DNA of 49,794 bases from an uncultured Vampirovibrio sp. (GCA_910577395.1 CAJTLG010000012.1:1-49794), one strand, 5' to 3'. Counted from the first letter of the stretch, positions 1 to 9,423 are shown. The notes: generated by a model not told the origin, from the sequence alone. Numbers and translations are program-made.

Positions 1-2179
1 TAGGTTGTTCTGTAGGAACGGTGGGATTAGGATTGCTTGTGGGAACACCTGTGCCAGTACCTGTACCGGTCGAAGTTCCTGTCCCTGTTCCCGTTCCTGT
101 GCCAGTTGGTTCTTTTGTAGGCTCTTTTGTGGGGCCCGTTGGGTCCTTTGTAGGATCCTTGGTTGGATCCTTCGTTGGGTCTTTTGTAGGATCCTTTGTT
201 GGATCAGATGTCGGATCACCAGTAGGGTCCGTAGTTGGGTCATCTGTTGGATCACCGCTTGGGTCTGAAGTTACAGTATTATTATCTGTAGGGGTATCTA
301 TTGGCTTATCAGTAACAACAGTTCGGTTTGGTTTGTTAACTTTAGCGGGAGGAAAATTAACATAAAACTCACTAATGTTAACTGTTACAGGAGAACCGTC
401 AGTATTTTTAAACCTCAATTCTCCGGTTTCCGGGTCATAAAATTCGATATTTAATGCTCTATCAAAATTTAGCTCGCAAAAATCAGCTAAGAATTTCTCA
501 AAATCACCGTCCGCATATTCTTTAATTATGCTATTGCGAACAGAAGCATACAGTAGTTGCGGGTCGGCATCTTCAGTAAGAATATCTTTTTGGATATCAA
601 TTTCTTCTGCAATAATTTCTTGCATTTGTTCATCAACAACATCAAAAGCACCAAACATCTCAAGTTTGTTATCAATCGTCTGAAGTGCGGTAAATATACC
701 AATATTATTAGTAATAAAGTTTGATTGTGAACTTATTGCAAAATCCTTATCCCCTTCGGAAGGCAAATTAATTTCAAAATCACCATTATTATTCATAAAT
801 GACATAGGTAAATCCCTACCGGGGACAGTATAGAATTTTAACACACTGTCTAAATTACCCAAATAATCAATGGGAAGATTATCAAAATCAACACTGGCAG
901 GGAGTTCAAGTTTTATGGTATTGCCATTAAGTTTTTCACCTTCAAATAATGAAGATGGTGAAACCTGATAAATATGTGTGTCGGCAAGTCTATCATTTTC
1001 ACCCGGTTTACCAACATTACCAATAAGAATTCTACTAGGGATATAAAGATTATCTATTTTGTCCATAGAAAGAAGTAAGTCTTTCCTGCCATTATCGGAA
1101 AGAGCTCTGGCTTCTTCACCTAAAGCATCAATATTTTCAGGATTGTTCGCCACAACAAAAGCAAATTTATTTATAATTTCATCAAACCTGCTATCGTTGG
1201 TATTTAAATCAAAGTTATTAGCTACTGCTGTTGGAAAACTATTGAATTCATCGTCGCCAAGCTCATCAGCAGATTTTTTATTATCTATACTGATGCGATT
1301 AACATCCGAACTATACATAGTTATATCAAAATCAACATCAGAATAATCGGTTTTGTCAAGACTAATCAAAGGCATGGAAAACTTTGGAAGAACTATGTCT
1401 AAATCTTTATATCCGTCAAACTCAGATAATACAGTATCAGCAACCAAATCATAGTAACTAACACCTTTATCATCAGCAAGTTTAGCTAAGTCCTCACGGG
1501 TTTCAACACCATTAATATTATAAACAGCTGCCGCCAATTTCGGGTTAGATTGGAGTAATTCATCAATAGTATTATGAAAAGCACCGTCAATAGAGGCATC
1601 ATTAATACCGCTTATATCAACTTTTGCTTTTTCAAAGGCAACTTCAAGAGGATAATCCTTACTGATTATTTCCCTTATGGTAGATGCAACTTTTTTATTG
1701 TTTCTATTTTCCTGTAAATTGGCCTCACCCGGAGTAATTATAGTTTGTTCGGTAACTTCCGGATTAAAAGTAACCCATTTATATGGTGAATGAACGTTGT
1801 TAATTAAATTATAATCTTCAAATATAGTGTCTATTTCAGCCCTGTTATCAACAGGAATATCAATTTTCGGTTCGGGCACCGTAACAACTTCTTCAATAGG
1901 TTTAACATCGTCAACCGGTTTATCGGTATCAGCTTCCTTAACATCATTCGTACTATTGCAACTAAATAAACTACCTAAAGCAAGTAAAGCTGCTGCTACA
2001 CCACCCGCAACTTTCTTGTTCATTTTGCCTGAAAATGTAGGTTCAGAAACAAAATTAGATTGAACAAAAGTATCATGCGGTAAACCGAAATTTTTAGCAG
2101 CCAAATGATTTGTATTAACAGGCAATTTATTTGTATATTGTTGAGTTTTAAACGAATTAACAGAAAAATTGGTCCTCAT
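1..2179 (-). CDS. Partial lipoprotein-like surface protein with DPT-repeat tail
   Basis: The reading frame is open from an ATG at 2179 to the left edge, so the C-terminus is missing (about 726 codons seen). I recognise no family. The first 52 residues are Ser/Asn/Thr-rich and end in a TFSG motif. Next comes MNKKVAGGVAAALLALGSLF followed by Ser-Cys, which looks like a lipoprotein signal peptide with a lipobox Cys. Both ATG 2179 (GGAAGGA upstream) and ATG 2023 (AGG about 5 nt upstream) have plausible ribosome binding sites, so the protein may start at either. The middle is acidic and globular-looking. The last visible 85 residues are low complexity: repeated DPT/KDPT, then TGTGTG, then Pro-rich, as in wall- or surface-exposed linkers. 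Function is unknown. Export to the cell surface is an inference from the signal and linker. Confidence 0.75.
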   Translation of the reverse strand, partial: MRTNFSVNSFKTQQYTNKLPVNTNHLAAKNFGLPHDTFVQSNFVSEPTFSGKMNKKVAGGVAAALLALGSLFSCNSTNDVKEADTDKPVDDVKPIEEVVTVPEPKIDIPVDNRAEIDTIFEDYNLINNVHSPYKWVTFNPEVTEQTIITPGEANLQENRNNKKVASTIREIISKDYPLEVAFEKAKVDISGINDASIDGAFHNTIDELLQSNPKLAAAVYNINGVETREDLAKLADDKGVSYYDLVADTVLSEFDGYKDLDIVLPKFSMPLISLDKTDYSDVDFDITMYSSDVNRISIDNKKSADELGDDEFNSFPTAVANNFDLNTNDSRFDEIINKFAFVVANNPENIDALGEEARALSDNGRKDLLLSMDKIDNLYIPSRILIGNVGKPGENDRLADTHIYQVSPSSLFEGEKLNGNTIKLELPASVDFDNLPIDYLGNLDSVLKFYTVPGRDLPMSFMNNNGDFEINLPSEGDKDFAISSQSNFITNNIGIFTALQTIDNKLEMFGAFDVVDEQMQEIIAEEIDIQKDILTEDADPQLLYASVRNSIIKEYADGDFEKFLADFCELNFDRALNIEFYDPETGELRFKNTDGSPVTVNISEFYVNFPPAKVNKPNRTVVTDKPIDTPTDNNTVTSDPSGDPTDDPTTDPTGDPTSDPTKDPTKDPTKDPTKDPTKDPTGPTKEPTKEPTGTGTGTGTGTSTGTGTGTGVPTSNPNPTVPTEQP
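60..265 (-). repeat. In-gene DPT / TG coding repeats
   Basis: Short degenerate 12-bp units on the minus strand encode (K/G/S)DPT many times and then a run of TGTGTG. Some units share GGATCC cores. The frame is kept throughout, so this is a repeated linker within the left-edge gene. Copy number could vary by slippage. Confidence 0.75.
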
Positions 2180-2299
2180 ATTATCCTTCCCAGTATATAA
2201 AAGTATTTAAATATCTATACAACACTTATGAAAATAGCCTAAATGAAAATTTTTGCCAGTAAAAACGGCATGCAAAGATAATTTTTACAAAAGTTAACA

Positions 2300-3583
2300 T
2301 TAAGCTTTAACCAAATTTCTGATATATTTTGCTACACCCACACCCATAGACATGCAGCTTTTTTGTATTCTAAGGGCAGCTTGCGCTTCAAACTCAGCAC
2401 CGACATTTCTGCCGGCAACAAAAAGATTATCAAAATCAGCGCTAATCAGACTTTCAATAGGCAAATAATACTTTTTTACCATATGAAGAATTGAAGAATT
2501 TTTCTCATTAGAATGTATATCAACAGGATAATCTGCCGCAAGAACGGGGTTATCAAAGTTTTTTCCTGATACAATATCATCTAACTTATATATATATTTG
2601 GTTTTTGGACGTTTAGATACCCTGACACCGGTCATATCAGCAATTTGCGATATAAAGGCATCATCAAAACCTTCAAAATATTTTTTCATAAAAGCAAATA
2701 TTCTAAAGATAGCCTTACGGCCTTCGATTAGGGATTCTGTATCGGCAAAAGCATTATTATTTGTATAATCTATAAGCCTCGGGCAATTAAAAGCAAGACT
2801 ATGCGGCATATTGGCAAGGGTGAAAACCTGAAAATATGCTGTATCAATGGGTTTTAAATCATTATTTTTTAAAGCCTCTTCAAAAACCGGCGCAAGACCC
2901 CATTTTTTATTACTATCAAATGTATAGGCAGTTGATAAATGAATATCATTTTTAATCTTGCAAACCGATGTCACATTTCTGTCATTGTCAAGTTTCAAAA
3001 TTTGATTAGAAAATTTTTCCAGATTTATATTTGAAACAATAAATCTTAATGAAGACGGCTGAATTTTACCTTTATCATCAATAAAATCACAATTTAAAAA
3101 TTCACAAAAATTTGCATCACCTGTTGCATCTACAAAATATTTCGAATAGATATGTATTGATAATGTTTTATGATAAAATTCGATAGTGTTAACAATTTTA
3201 TTATTACCTGCCTTTTTTGCATTAAAATTTTTAAACTCAGTTTCGAGTAAAATTTCAACACCAACATCAGTAAGCATTTTTTCAAAAACAATTTTTAAAA
3301 GTACCGGATTAAACCAACCGTCATTTTCATCTTGGTATGTAATAACTGCATCATATTTTTTTGCATAACATACCAAATCATTATAAAAATCTGTATTGAT
3401 ATTATCAGAAGCGCTCTTCATAACAGGCACAACAAGCGCCCCGGTTATTTGACCGCCCAAATAATTATTTTTTTCAACAAGAAGAGTCTTTAGACCGGAT
3501 TTTGCGGCAGTGTATGCACATGAAACTCCGGCCGGCCCCCCTCCAATGATTACAACATCATAATTTTTAACTTCTGTTTTCAC
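2300..3583 (-). CDS. FAD-dependent oxidoreductase
   Basis: A 427-residue flavoprotein of the FAD_oxidored/GidA-like two-dinucleotide-fold group. The N-terminus holds the FAD-binding Rossmann motif VIIGGGPAGVSCAY (about residues 11-24), followed by an acidic VEK that would bind the ribose. The C-terminus holds the second FAD motif, DNLFVAGRNVGAEFEAQAA, typical of this family. The substrate cannot be read from the sequence. The start is a GTG at 3583. There is no Shine-Dalgarno, but a strong promoter ends 7 nt upstream, so the mRNA is probably leaderless. It stands alone, divergent from the response regulator gene. Confidence 0.85.
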   Translation of the reverse strand: MKTEVKNYDVVIIGGGPAGVSCAYTAAKSGLKTLLVEKNNYLGGQITGALVVPVMKSASDNINTDFYNDLVCYAKKYDAVITYQDENDGWFNPVLLKIVFEKMLTDVGVEILLETEFKNFNAKKAGNNKIVNTIEFYHKTLSIHIYSKYFVDATGDANFCEFLNCDFIDDKGKIQPSSLRFIVSNINLEKFSNQILKLDNDRNVTSVCKIKNDIHLSTAYTFDSNKKWGLAPVFEEALKNNDLKPIDTAYFQVFTLANMPHSLAFNCPRLIDYTNNNAFADTESLIEGRKAIFRIFAFMKKYFEGFDDAFISQIADMTGVRVSKRPKTKYIYKLDDIVSGKNFDNPVLAADYPVDIHSNEKNSSILHMVKKYYLPIESLISADFDNLFVAGRNVGAEFEAQAALRIQKSCMSMGVGVAKYIRNLVKA

Positions 3584-3590
3584 AAAATAT

Positions 3591-3619
3591 ATTATAGATT
3601 ATGCAAATATTGGTGGCAA
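3591..3619 (-). promoter_or_regulatory. Promoter of FAD oxidoreductase gene
   Basis: On the minus strand TTGCCA (3619-3614) is followed by 17 nt and TATAAT (3596-3591). Only 7 nt separate the -10 box from the GTG start at 3583, so transcription should begin at or next to the start codon. Confidence 0.6.
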
Positions 3620-3625
3620 ATATTT

Positions 3626-3654
3626 AAAATATGATAGTACCATTATCATATTTT
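3626..3654. promoter_or_regulatory. 11-bp inverted repeat, possible operator
   Basis: AAAATATGATA (3626-3636) and TATCATATTTT (3644-3654) form a perfect inverted repeat with a 7-nt centre. It sits just upstream of the -35 box of the FAD oxidoreductase gene in the divergent intergenic region, a typical operator position. The binding protein is unknown; the adjacent response regulator is one candidate. Confidence 0.4.
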
Positions 3655-3894
3655 ATTAGTACTCTCCAAAACTAAAAAATATTTTTTATAATAAAAACGA
3701 TTACAAGAGGATTTTAACCCAATTTTATATCGTTTCGAAATGTAACTATAATATATATTATGTAAGAAGACAGGTTAATATGCAAAAATGATATAAATAG
3801 TAAGATAAATAATAATATATACTCTTAATAATCATTGTGGAATGAATTTTTAATATTGTTTTCATAAAATACAAATGTTTTAGGAGAGAAACAG
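3655..3894 (+). other. Leader region of the response regulator gene
   Basis: A gene-free AT-rich stretch. A possible promoter is TTTATA (3724-3729), 17 nt, TATAAT (3747-3752), which would leave a leader of about 135 nt. AGGAGA lies about 7 nt before the ATG at 3895. I see no recognisable riboswitch or ORF. Confidence 0.35.
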
Positions 3895-4611
3895 ATGTAT
3901 AACAGTGTTAAGAATAAACCGGATATAAATGCCCCACAAAATGCCGGACAAAAAATAAGAATTTTACTTGCAGATGACCATAAACTAATAAGAGTAGGGC
4001 TCAAAAGCTTGTTTTCAAAACATGAGGATATGAGTGTAATATCTGAAGCTGAAAATGGAAAGGAAGCTGTAGAAAAAATAAAAAATCAGCATCCGGATGT
4101 AGCAATTCTGGACTTGGTTCTGGGAGATATTAGCGGAATAGATGTAGTAAAAAAAATTTCTGACGAAAACATTAATACAAAAATTGTAATTTTAACTTCA
4201 CATATAAAGGATTCAGATGTAACGGAATCTTTAAAAGCGGGTGCCAATGCATACGTATTAAAAGATATAAACAGCGAAGTCCTTGTTATGATAGTAAGAA
4301 CAATCAGCGAAGGTGCAATATGGATTGACCCGAAAGCCGTAAATATACTAAGAAATTCGCAAGCCGCATGTGTCATTCCGCAAAAAAGCTGCTCCAGAGC
4401 TAATTTTAAAGCTCAGCATTCAAATTTAACCGAAAGAGAATATGAAGTATTAAAACTTGTTGTAGACGGTAAATCAAACCTTGAAATCGCTAAAATTCTG
4501 AATATAAGCGAACATACATCCAAGGCACACGTTTGCAATATAATTCAAAAATTGCTTGTCGATGACAGAACACAAGCAGCTGTTAAGGCAATTAAAGAGG
4601 GTTTGGTTTAA
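3895..4611 (+). CDS. NarL/FixJ-family response regulator
   Basis: A 238-residue two-domain transcription regulator. After a 20-residue Asn/Pro-rich extension, the receiver domain spans about residues 21-140, with acidic pair D27-D28, phosphoacceptor D73 in AILDLVLGD and the conserved Lys in YVLKD. A LuxR-type helix-turn-helix follows at about residues 172-235 (LTEREYEVLKLVVDGKSN, then LEIAKILNISEHT). A sensor kinase should phosphorylate it, but none is in the window, so it is an orphan regulator here. The start is supported by AGGAGA upstream. It may act on the divergent FAD oxidoreductase, though only position suggests that. Confidence 0.92.
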   Translation: MYNSVKNKPDINAPQNAGQKIRILLADDHKLIRVGLKSLFSKHEDMSVISEAENGKEAVEKIKNQHPDVAILDLVLGDISGIDVVKKISDENINTKIVILTSHIKDSDVTESLKAGANAYVLKDINSEVLVMIVRTISEGAIWIDPKAVNILRNSQAACVIPQKSCSRANFKAQHSNLTEREYEVLKLVVDGKSNLEIAKILNISEHTSKAHVCNIIQKLLVDDRTQAAVKAIKEGLV

Positions 4612-4647
4612 AATATTTAATTTCATATTATCACTACATTTCGTTTA

Positions 4648-4700
4648 GATATATATTGATAAAATCTTAAAACAACATTAGAGTATTATCAATATATATC
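4648..4700. repeat. 15-bp perfect inverted repeat
   Basis: GATATATATTGATAA (4648-4662) and TTATCAATATATATC (4686-4700) are perfect reverse complements with a 23-nt loop. It lies about 40 nt downstream of the response regulator stop. There is no T-run, so this is not a classical terminator; it could be an mRNA 3' stem or a binding site. Confidence 0.5.
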
Positions 4701-4757
4701 TATTAGTAATATAATGATAATATTAATTTTGTGCTTGAAATTTGCAAATGAAATTTC

Positions 4758-4786
4758 TTGGCAAATTTTTAAAAAATGCTTATAAT
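4758..4786 (+). promoter_or_regulatory. Strong sigma70-type promoter for a noncoding transcript
   Basis: TTGGCA (4758-4763), exactly 17 nt, then TATAAT (4781-4786). No coding sequence follows on this strand before the terminator at 4912-4953, so it appears to drive a small RNA. Confidence 0.6.
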
Positions 4787-4792
4787 ATTCTT

Positions 4793-4953
4793 AAAGGTTA
4801 CAAGAAATAGTGCAATTGCGCATTATTTTTTATTTTTGTACATTAAAGTGCAAAAACATTAAATCGGTTACAATCAGCACCCGAAAAGTTGTTTATTAAT
4901 AATACTGATTGGCGGTATAAGACGACAAGGATTATACCGCACCCGATTTTTTT
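4793..4953 (+). ncRNA. Candidate small RNA (about 160 nt)
   Basis: The segment runs from the predicted start of the 4758-4786 promoter to the T-run of a rho-independent terminator and has no credible ORF. It contains CCCGAAAAGTTGTTTATTAA (4880-4899), a motif also seen twice downstream of the reverse transcriptase gene at 48 kb. It does not match 6S, SRP, tmRNA or RNase P features that I know. It is antisense to nothing and ends 8 nt before the stop of the convergent gene. Confidence 0.45.
4912..4953 (+). terminator. Rho-independent terminator
   Basis: GCGGTATAA (4912-4920) pairs with TTATACCGC (4932-4940), and seven T follow at 4947-4953. The T-run orientation is for plus-strand transcription, ending the candidate small RNA. 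Confidence 0.7.
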
Positions 4954-4960
4954 ATGCTAA

Positions 4961-7900
4961 TCATGCATTAAAATAAGATGCAAATTTGTTATCCGCACTA
5001 ACCACGCCGGCAGAAACTACTCCGGAAGAAGATTTTACGTCATTAGCGGTGTTTAAACCGGCACTTGGAGCTATTTTGGCAGCTTTTTTCTTGTCTTTAT
5101 GGTCAAGATAGGCAACAGTACCAAAAATGGCAACAACACCAGTTATTACTGCTAACAGTTTCTTATCAGCAATATTATTAGCAATTTTAGAAACAAATGA
5201 TTTTAGGCCGCCCTGAGATGCGGACACACCAAGCGTTTTGATTTTATCCTGGGAATTTTCTTTAATAGTAGTAGAAAAACTGTCCCCAGCCTCAGAAACG
5301 CATTCTTTAAGAGCTGCTCCAACATTATCACATTCACCAAACAGACCTGTAACACCTGGGTGTTTAGAGATATCAGAATCAAAATTAAATAGCGGATTAA
5401 CAGTTTTTGGAACGGGAGCCATAATATGTTTTGTCAAATAAAGTTCAGAGCTTGATACACCTTCTTTGTTAAACATAGCATTGCCGGTCCAGGAAGTGTT
5501 AATCTTAAGCAGGTTTTCAAATATCTGTTTTGCTGCATCAGTGTCTTTATTTGCAGCAGTGGCACGTTTCATTGCAAAAGAAAGTTCATCAACCTGGATT
5601 CTATCTCTGAAATTACGAATTAAATCTTTATATTCATCTGAAGATAAAAGTGCATTTTCGGTTGATTCTTTTAAGAGGTTCCCAGGAACTGAACCATAGA
5701 TTTTTTTTTCAATTTTAGAATATAAATCCTTGTATTTTTTTCCAAAATCTTCAAATAAACTTAAATCATTTCCGTCTTCACCGCAACTATTTGGAAACAT
5801 TTCTATAAGTTTTGATTTAATATCTTTTAGTTCATTTTCAGGAATTTTATCAAGGAGGGCAAACTTATTAATAACAAAATTTTGTTTCTCTTGAGGAAGG
5901 TAAAATTCATTGTATGTTTTAAATGCAAAACCGCTATCACCTGCATCGCGTAAATCAAAGTTTTTCTGTGCAAACCCTTGTGTATTTGGCAATATGGTAT
6001 TTGCATAGTATTTCCAAGCCTCCGGGTCAGTAAGTCCGCAAGGTTCGAATCTGGAACCGAATACAGCAAAATCGGCAGCGCTTGAAAATGCATATCCCGG
6101 TGCAAAACCGTTAACAAAAGCAATACGCCCGCTTAATTTTGGATTGGTAATAGCCTCATTTACAAGTTTGGCAATCTTTTTAGATTCATCTTGTGTCATA
6201 TCAAGCTGACCGCCAAGCACAAGAACAGCATTCTTGCCTTCTTTGGTTTGTGCAAACTTAGACCAAGCATTTATAACGTTGTCATGTCCCTTTTGAAAAT
6301 CACCCCTGCCCCACGAAACAAACAAGGTGGTCTTTTCATCAGAAACAAATGCAGGGTCAATACTACCGTATATTTCACATGATTTACCGTCAAGCCCGCT
6401 TATAAGCTCAGCTCTGTCAGCAGCATACGCAAGCCTTTCAAGTAAACTCTTTTTGTTATGCTTTTTAACTTCAAGCATGGATTCATATGTAATCTTATCA
6501 GGAGAATCGTAAGTTCTAAAAGCTTGAATTATTTTATCTTTAAGTTCAAGTCCGTTAAATTCTACATCACCTATATTCACATCCTGAGTATAATATTTAA
6601 ACGGCAGCGGCTTATGGGCTGCAATACCCGCCGTATCAAGACCATTCAATATACCCCCTGCATTACCATCTTTATATTGCTTAACCCAAGTGGAATATAT
6701 GGAAGAAATTTCAGGATTATTTGCAAGAGCCTCAGCATAACCTGCAGAAACCGTATCTTTACGAATGCAATTGTGCATAATGGATAAAACAGGATTGGCG
6801 CTGCCCCTGTCATCAATAAAGCCGGGTATAAGAAGTTTCCAAAAATCATCTTCTCTGCCCATTAGACAAGCTTGCTTATAAAGAGAGGTATCTGTAGAGG
6901 CTTTGATTTGTTCTGGAGACATTATGGCAAGTGCAATATTTTTTGCAGAAGTTTCGCCACAATATCCGGGGCCTAAATTATGAAGTACACCGGTAGTTTT
7001 ACAGTCTTTCCAAAATTCACTGCCTTCTTTTTGCAATTGGGCAACATATTCCGCAGCCATTGCGGCTTGGGAGTCTGATAAAATAATGGTTTTAGAATTA
7101 ATACCCGCTTTTTCAATAAGCTCTACAGCACCTTTTGAAAACTGCATATAGGGTACACCCTGCGGTGTAAATTGACCGTCAATACTCTTAATTACATCAT
7201 CTTTGGCTATTCCGCGAAGTCCGTTACCAGGAAGTGTTTTTTGCGCAGCATCCATTTTGGGTGATTTAGGAACAGAAGAATAAGACCCATCTGCATATGC
7301 AGTCGGCATAAGGGCAGCTTCCGGCGTAAATTCCATAAAAAAGTGAGCCTTATTTCCGCCGAGGCGTTTATTTAATTCGGTTAACTGCGGATGATCGACT
7401 ATTTCATAAAGCTCCACAGGAACATCTTTTTGCATGCCCCAATTAATTGTAGAACTTGCGACTTTATTTAATTTTGCATACTGTTTTGGATTGTCAGTTA
7501 TGTGTTCACTCAATCCAACAGGGTCATATGCATACTTTTTCCACAAATCATTGCTTATAAAATACGGCTGACCGTTTATTGTGTGCACCTGAACCGAGTT
7601 TTCTTTTGCAATAGTATTTCCATTATAATAAGGAACAATGATATTAACTTCAGCCTGATTGGTTTTTAGCGCCTCATTAATTTCGGGATATTTTTCCTTA
7701 AATTTTTCTATCCAGGCCGGCATTTCAGCATAATCATTAACAACGGTGCCTACGCCGCCAACCTTAATCCAATCAGGCATTTCTGCTGCAAGATGTGTAA
7801 TACTTAAAGGATTTTTTGCAGCTGCAGCGGCACCTGTAAATGACAAGACGGAATATGATGAACTACCGTCATTGTCATAATATATATTATCAACTTTTAA

Positions 7901-7975
7901 ATTTTTGCTTACATTCCCAGTTTTAGAGGCGGGGGCAGCCAAGCTAATCCTATTTTGGATGGCACCTATTTTCAC
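4961..7975 (-). CDS. Oversized starch/glycogen-synthase-like protein
   Basis: A 1004-residue protein related to GT5 glycogen/starch synthases, which use ADP- or UDP-glucose to extend alpha-glucan. Family marks are KVGGVGTVVNDY (about residues 71-82, the ADP-glucose-binding KxGG region) and SRFEPCGLTDPEAWKYYANT (about residues 632-651, the C-terminal EPCGLT motif). Usual GT5 enzymes have about 480-530 residues. Here there is a 55-residue Ser/Asn-rich N-terminus ending in SFTGAAAAA, a large insertion between the two halves and a C-terminal extension with one hydrophobic helix (LLAVITGVVAIFGTVAYL) followed by Lys/Asp residues. It may be membrane-anchored or may be a non-catalytic paralogue. Translation starts at GTG 7975, with AGGTG 7 nt upstream. 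Confidence 0.7.
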   Translation of the reverse strand: MKIGAIQNRISLAAPASKTGNVSKNLKVDNIYYDNDGSSSYSVLSFTGAAAAAKNPLSITHLAAEMPDWIKVGGVGTVVNDYAEMPAWIEKFKEKYPEINEALKTNQAEVNIIVPYYNGNTIAKENSVQVHTINGQPYFISNDLWKKYAYDPVGLSEHITDNPKQYAKLNKVASSTINWGMQKDVPVELYEIVDHPQLTELNKRLGGNKAHFFMEFTPEAALMPTAYADGSYSSVPKSPKMDAAQKTLPGNGLRGIAKDDVIKSIDGQFTPQGVPYMQFSKGAVELIEKAGINSKTIILSDSQAAMAAEYVAQLQKEGSEFWKDCKTTGVLHNLGPGYCGETSAKNIALAIMSPEQIKASTDTSLYKQACLMGREDDFWKLLIPGFIDDRGSANPVLSIMHNCIRKDTVSAGYAEALANNPEISSIYSTWVKQYKDGNAGGILNGLDTAGIAAHKPLPFKYYTQDVNIGDVEFNGLELKDKIIQAFRTYDSPDKITYESMLEVKKHNKKSLLERLAYAADRAELISGLDGKSCEIYGSIDPAFVSDEKTTLFVSWGRGDFQKGHDNVINAWSKFAQTKEGKNAVLVLGGQLDMTQDESKKIAKLVNEAITNPKLSGRIAFVNGFAPGYAFSSAADFAVFGSRFEPCGLTDPEAWKYYANTILPNTQGFAQKNFDLRDAGDSGFAFKTYNEFYLPQEKQNFVINKFALLDKIPENELKDIKSKLIEMFPNSCGEDGNDLSLFEDFGKKYKDLYSKIEKKIYGSVPGNLLKESTENALLSSDEYKDLIRNFRDRIQVDELSFAMKRATAANKDTDAAKQIFENLLKINTSWTGNAMFNKEGVSSSELYLTKHIMAPVPKTVNPLFNFDSDISKHPGVTGLFGECDNVGAALKECVSEAGDSFSTTIKENSQDKIKTLGVSASQGGLKSFVSKIANNIADKKLLAVITGVVAIFGTVAYLDHKDKKKAAKIAPSAGLNTANDVKSSSGVVSAGVVSADNKFASYFNA

Positions 7976-8081
7976 AATAAAACACCTATTAATTACAACA
8001 CAACACTTACATTATTTATAAAACACAAACACAAAATTTATTGCTATAATATGCGTAAAGTTTTATTAAATCAATCGACAA

Positions 8082-9266
8082 TCAGTTAATACCAGCCTCC
8101 TTATGCGCCTCATAGATTGATTCAGCCATTTTATCAAGCAGCTCAAAACTAGCATTGGTTGGCTTTCCTTTAACCAAAACCGGTTCAATAATCTGTACTT
8201 TTAAATTGGGCAACATATCACTAAGCTTGTCAAATAAATTACCGCCCCAACCGTAAGAGCCAATAAAAGATGCGAATTTAGCCTTAGGTTTTAAAAGATT
8301 TGCAATATACGCTACATTAGCTGCAGCAGGATGCGGAGAAGCCAACACCATGGAGGCACCCAACACAATTGTTGCAGCATCAACAAGGCACATTGCAATA
8401 TCACCAAGACCGTCTTCAATTACATCATAGCAAACAGCGTTGACACCTTTACTTTCAAGCTTTTTTTTCAGATAAAATGCCATTTCTTCAACACTTTTAT
8501 ACATAGACACATAAGGTATTAAAACCATATTTTTTGGAGTATCAGAAGACCATTCCTTATATAAATTCAAAATAAATTCAGGCTTATTATGTAGCGGGCC
8601 ATGGCTTGGCAAAACCATATCCGGACTAATTGTTTCAACCAAATCAGCATATTTTTTACACAACATGCGAAACGGCATCATAATTTCCGCATAATATCTT
8701 TTTGCAGATTCAACCAATTTTTCATCATTTTCAGAGTACAAATCATCAAAAGGAAGATGAGCACCCAAAAAATCACAGGTAAAAAGCAAATTATCCTCAA
8801 TTAAATGTGTAAACATTGTATCAGGCCAATGCACACCGGGAGCGGAAATAAATTTAAGTGTTTTTCCGCCAAGATTAATCGTATCACCATCTTTTACGGT
8901 AATAAACTTTTCTTCATCCACAAGCAGCATTTCTTTAATATTGCTCTTACAGGTAGCATTAGTTACAACTTTTGCATTTGAAAATTTCTCCAAAAGTGCC
9001 GGTATAGCACCTGTGTGGTCTTGCTCTCCATGGTTTGCAATAATATAATCAACGTTTTTCACGTCATTTTCATCCAAATTGTTTAAATATTTTTCAATAA
9101 AAGGCGGGTACATGGTATCAATTATTGCAGTTTTTTCAGCACCCTTGATAAGATAAGAATTATATGTTGTACCATGCTCTAAAGGTATCAATTCATCAAA
9201 AATTACACGGTCAACATCATTTAAACCGCAATAATATATGTTATTTTTAATCTCTCTAAATTTCAT
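8082..9266 (-). CDS. Flavodiiron protein (A-type flavoprotein)
   Basis: A 394-residue protein of standard flavodiiron length. The N-terminal metallo-beta-lactamase-fold domain keeps all six di-iron ligand positions: H79, E81 and D83 in NHGEQDHTG, H146 in APGVHWPDT, D165 in CDFLG and H226 in PSHGPLHNK. The C-terminal flavodoxin-like FMN domain begins near residue 250 (PYVSMYKSVEEMA). The family reduces O2 to water or NO to N2O in the cytoplasm of anaerobes, using rubredoxin or similar donors. It probably protects the oxygen-sensitive metabolism implied by hydG nearby. There is no fused rubredoxin. AGAGGA precedes the ATG. Confidence 0.92.
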   Translation of the reverse strand: MKFREIKNNIYYCGLNDVDRVIFDELIPLEHGTTYNSYLIKGAEKTAIIDTMYPPFIEKYLNNLDENDVKNVDYIIANHGEQDHTGAIPALLEKFSNAKVVTNATCKSNIKEMLLVDEEKFITVKDGDTINLGGKTLKFISAPGVHWPDTMFTHLIEDNLLFTCDFLGAHLPFDDLYSENDEKLVESAKRYYAEIMMPFRMLCKKYADLVETISPDMVLPSHGPLHNKPEFILNLYKEWSSDTPKNMVLIPYVSMYKSVEEMAFYLKKKLESKGVNAVCYDVIEDGLGDIAMCLVDAATIVLGASMVLASPHPAAANVAYIANLLKPKAKFASFIGSYGWGGNLFDKLSDMLPNLKVQIIEPVLVKGKPTNASFELLDKMAESIYEAHKEAGIN

Positions 9267-9350
9267 AACAGCAAAATCCTCTAACTAACATAAAAAGGTG
9301 CCGAATAATAATATCACAAAATAATTTAAAAAACCATGCCAAGATAAAAA

Positions 9351-9423
9351 AGCCGATAAAGGGACTTGAACCCTTGACCTACGCATTACGAATGCGCCGC
9401 TCTACCAACTGAGCTATATCGGC
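9351..9423 (-). tRNA. tRNA-Thr(CGT)
   Basis: A minus-strand cloverleaf: acceptor GCCGATA pairs with TATCGGC, the D-arm is GCTCAGTTGGTAGAGC, the anticodon loop ATTCGTAAT reads ACG codons, and the T-arm has GGTTCAAGTCC. CCA is not encoded. Confidence 0.93.

Noticed and set aside
5..365. Cys- and Val/Gly-rich plus-strand reading frames at the left edge
   Set aside because: They are mirror images of the DPT-repeat coding sequence on the minus strand and lack ribosome binding sites.
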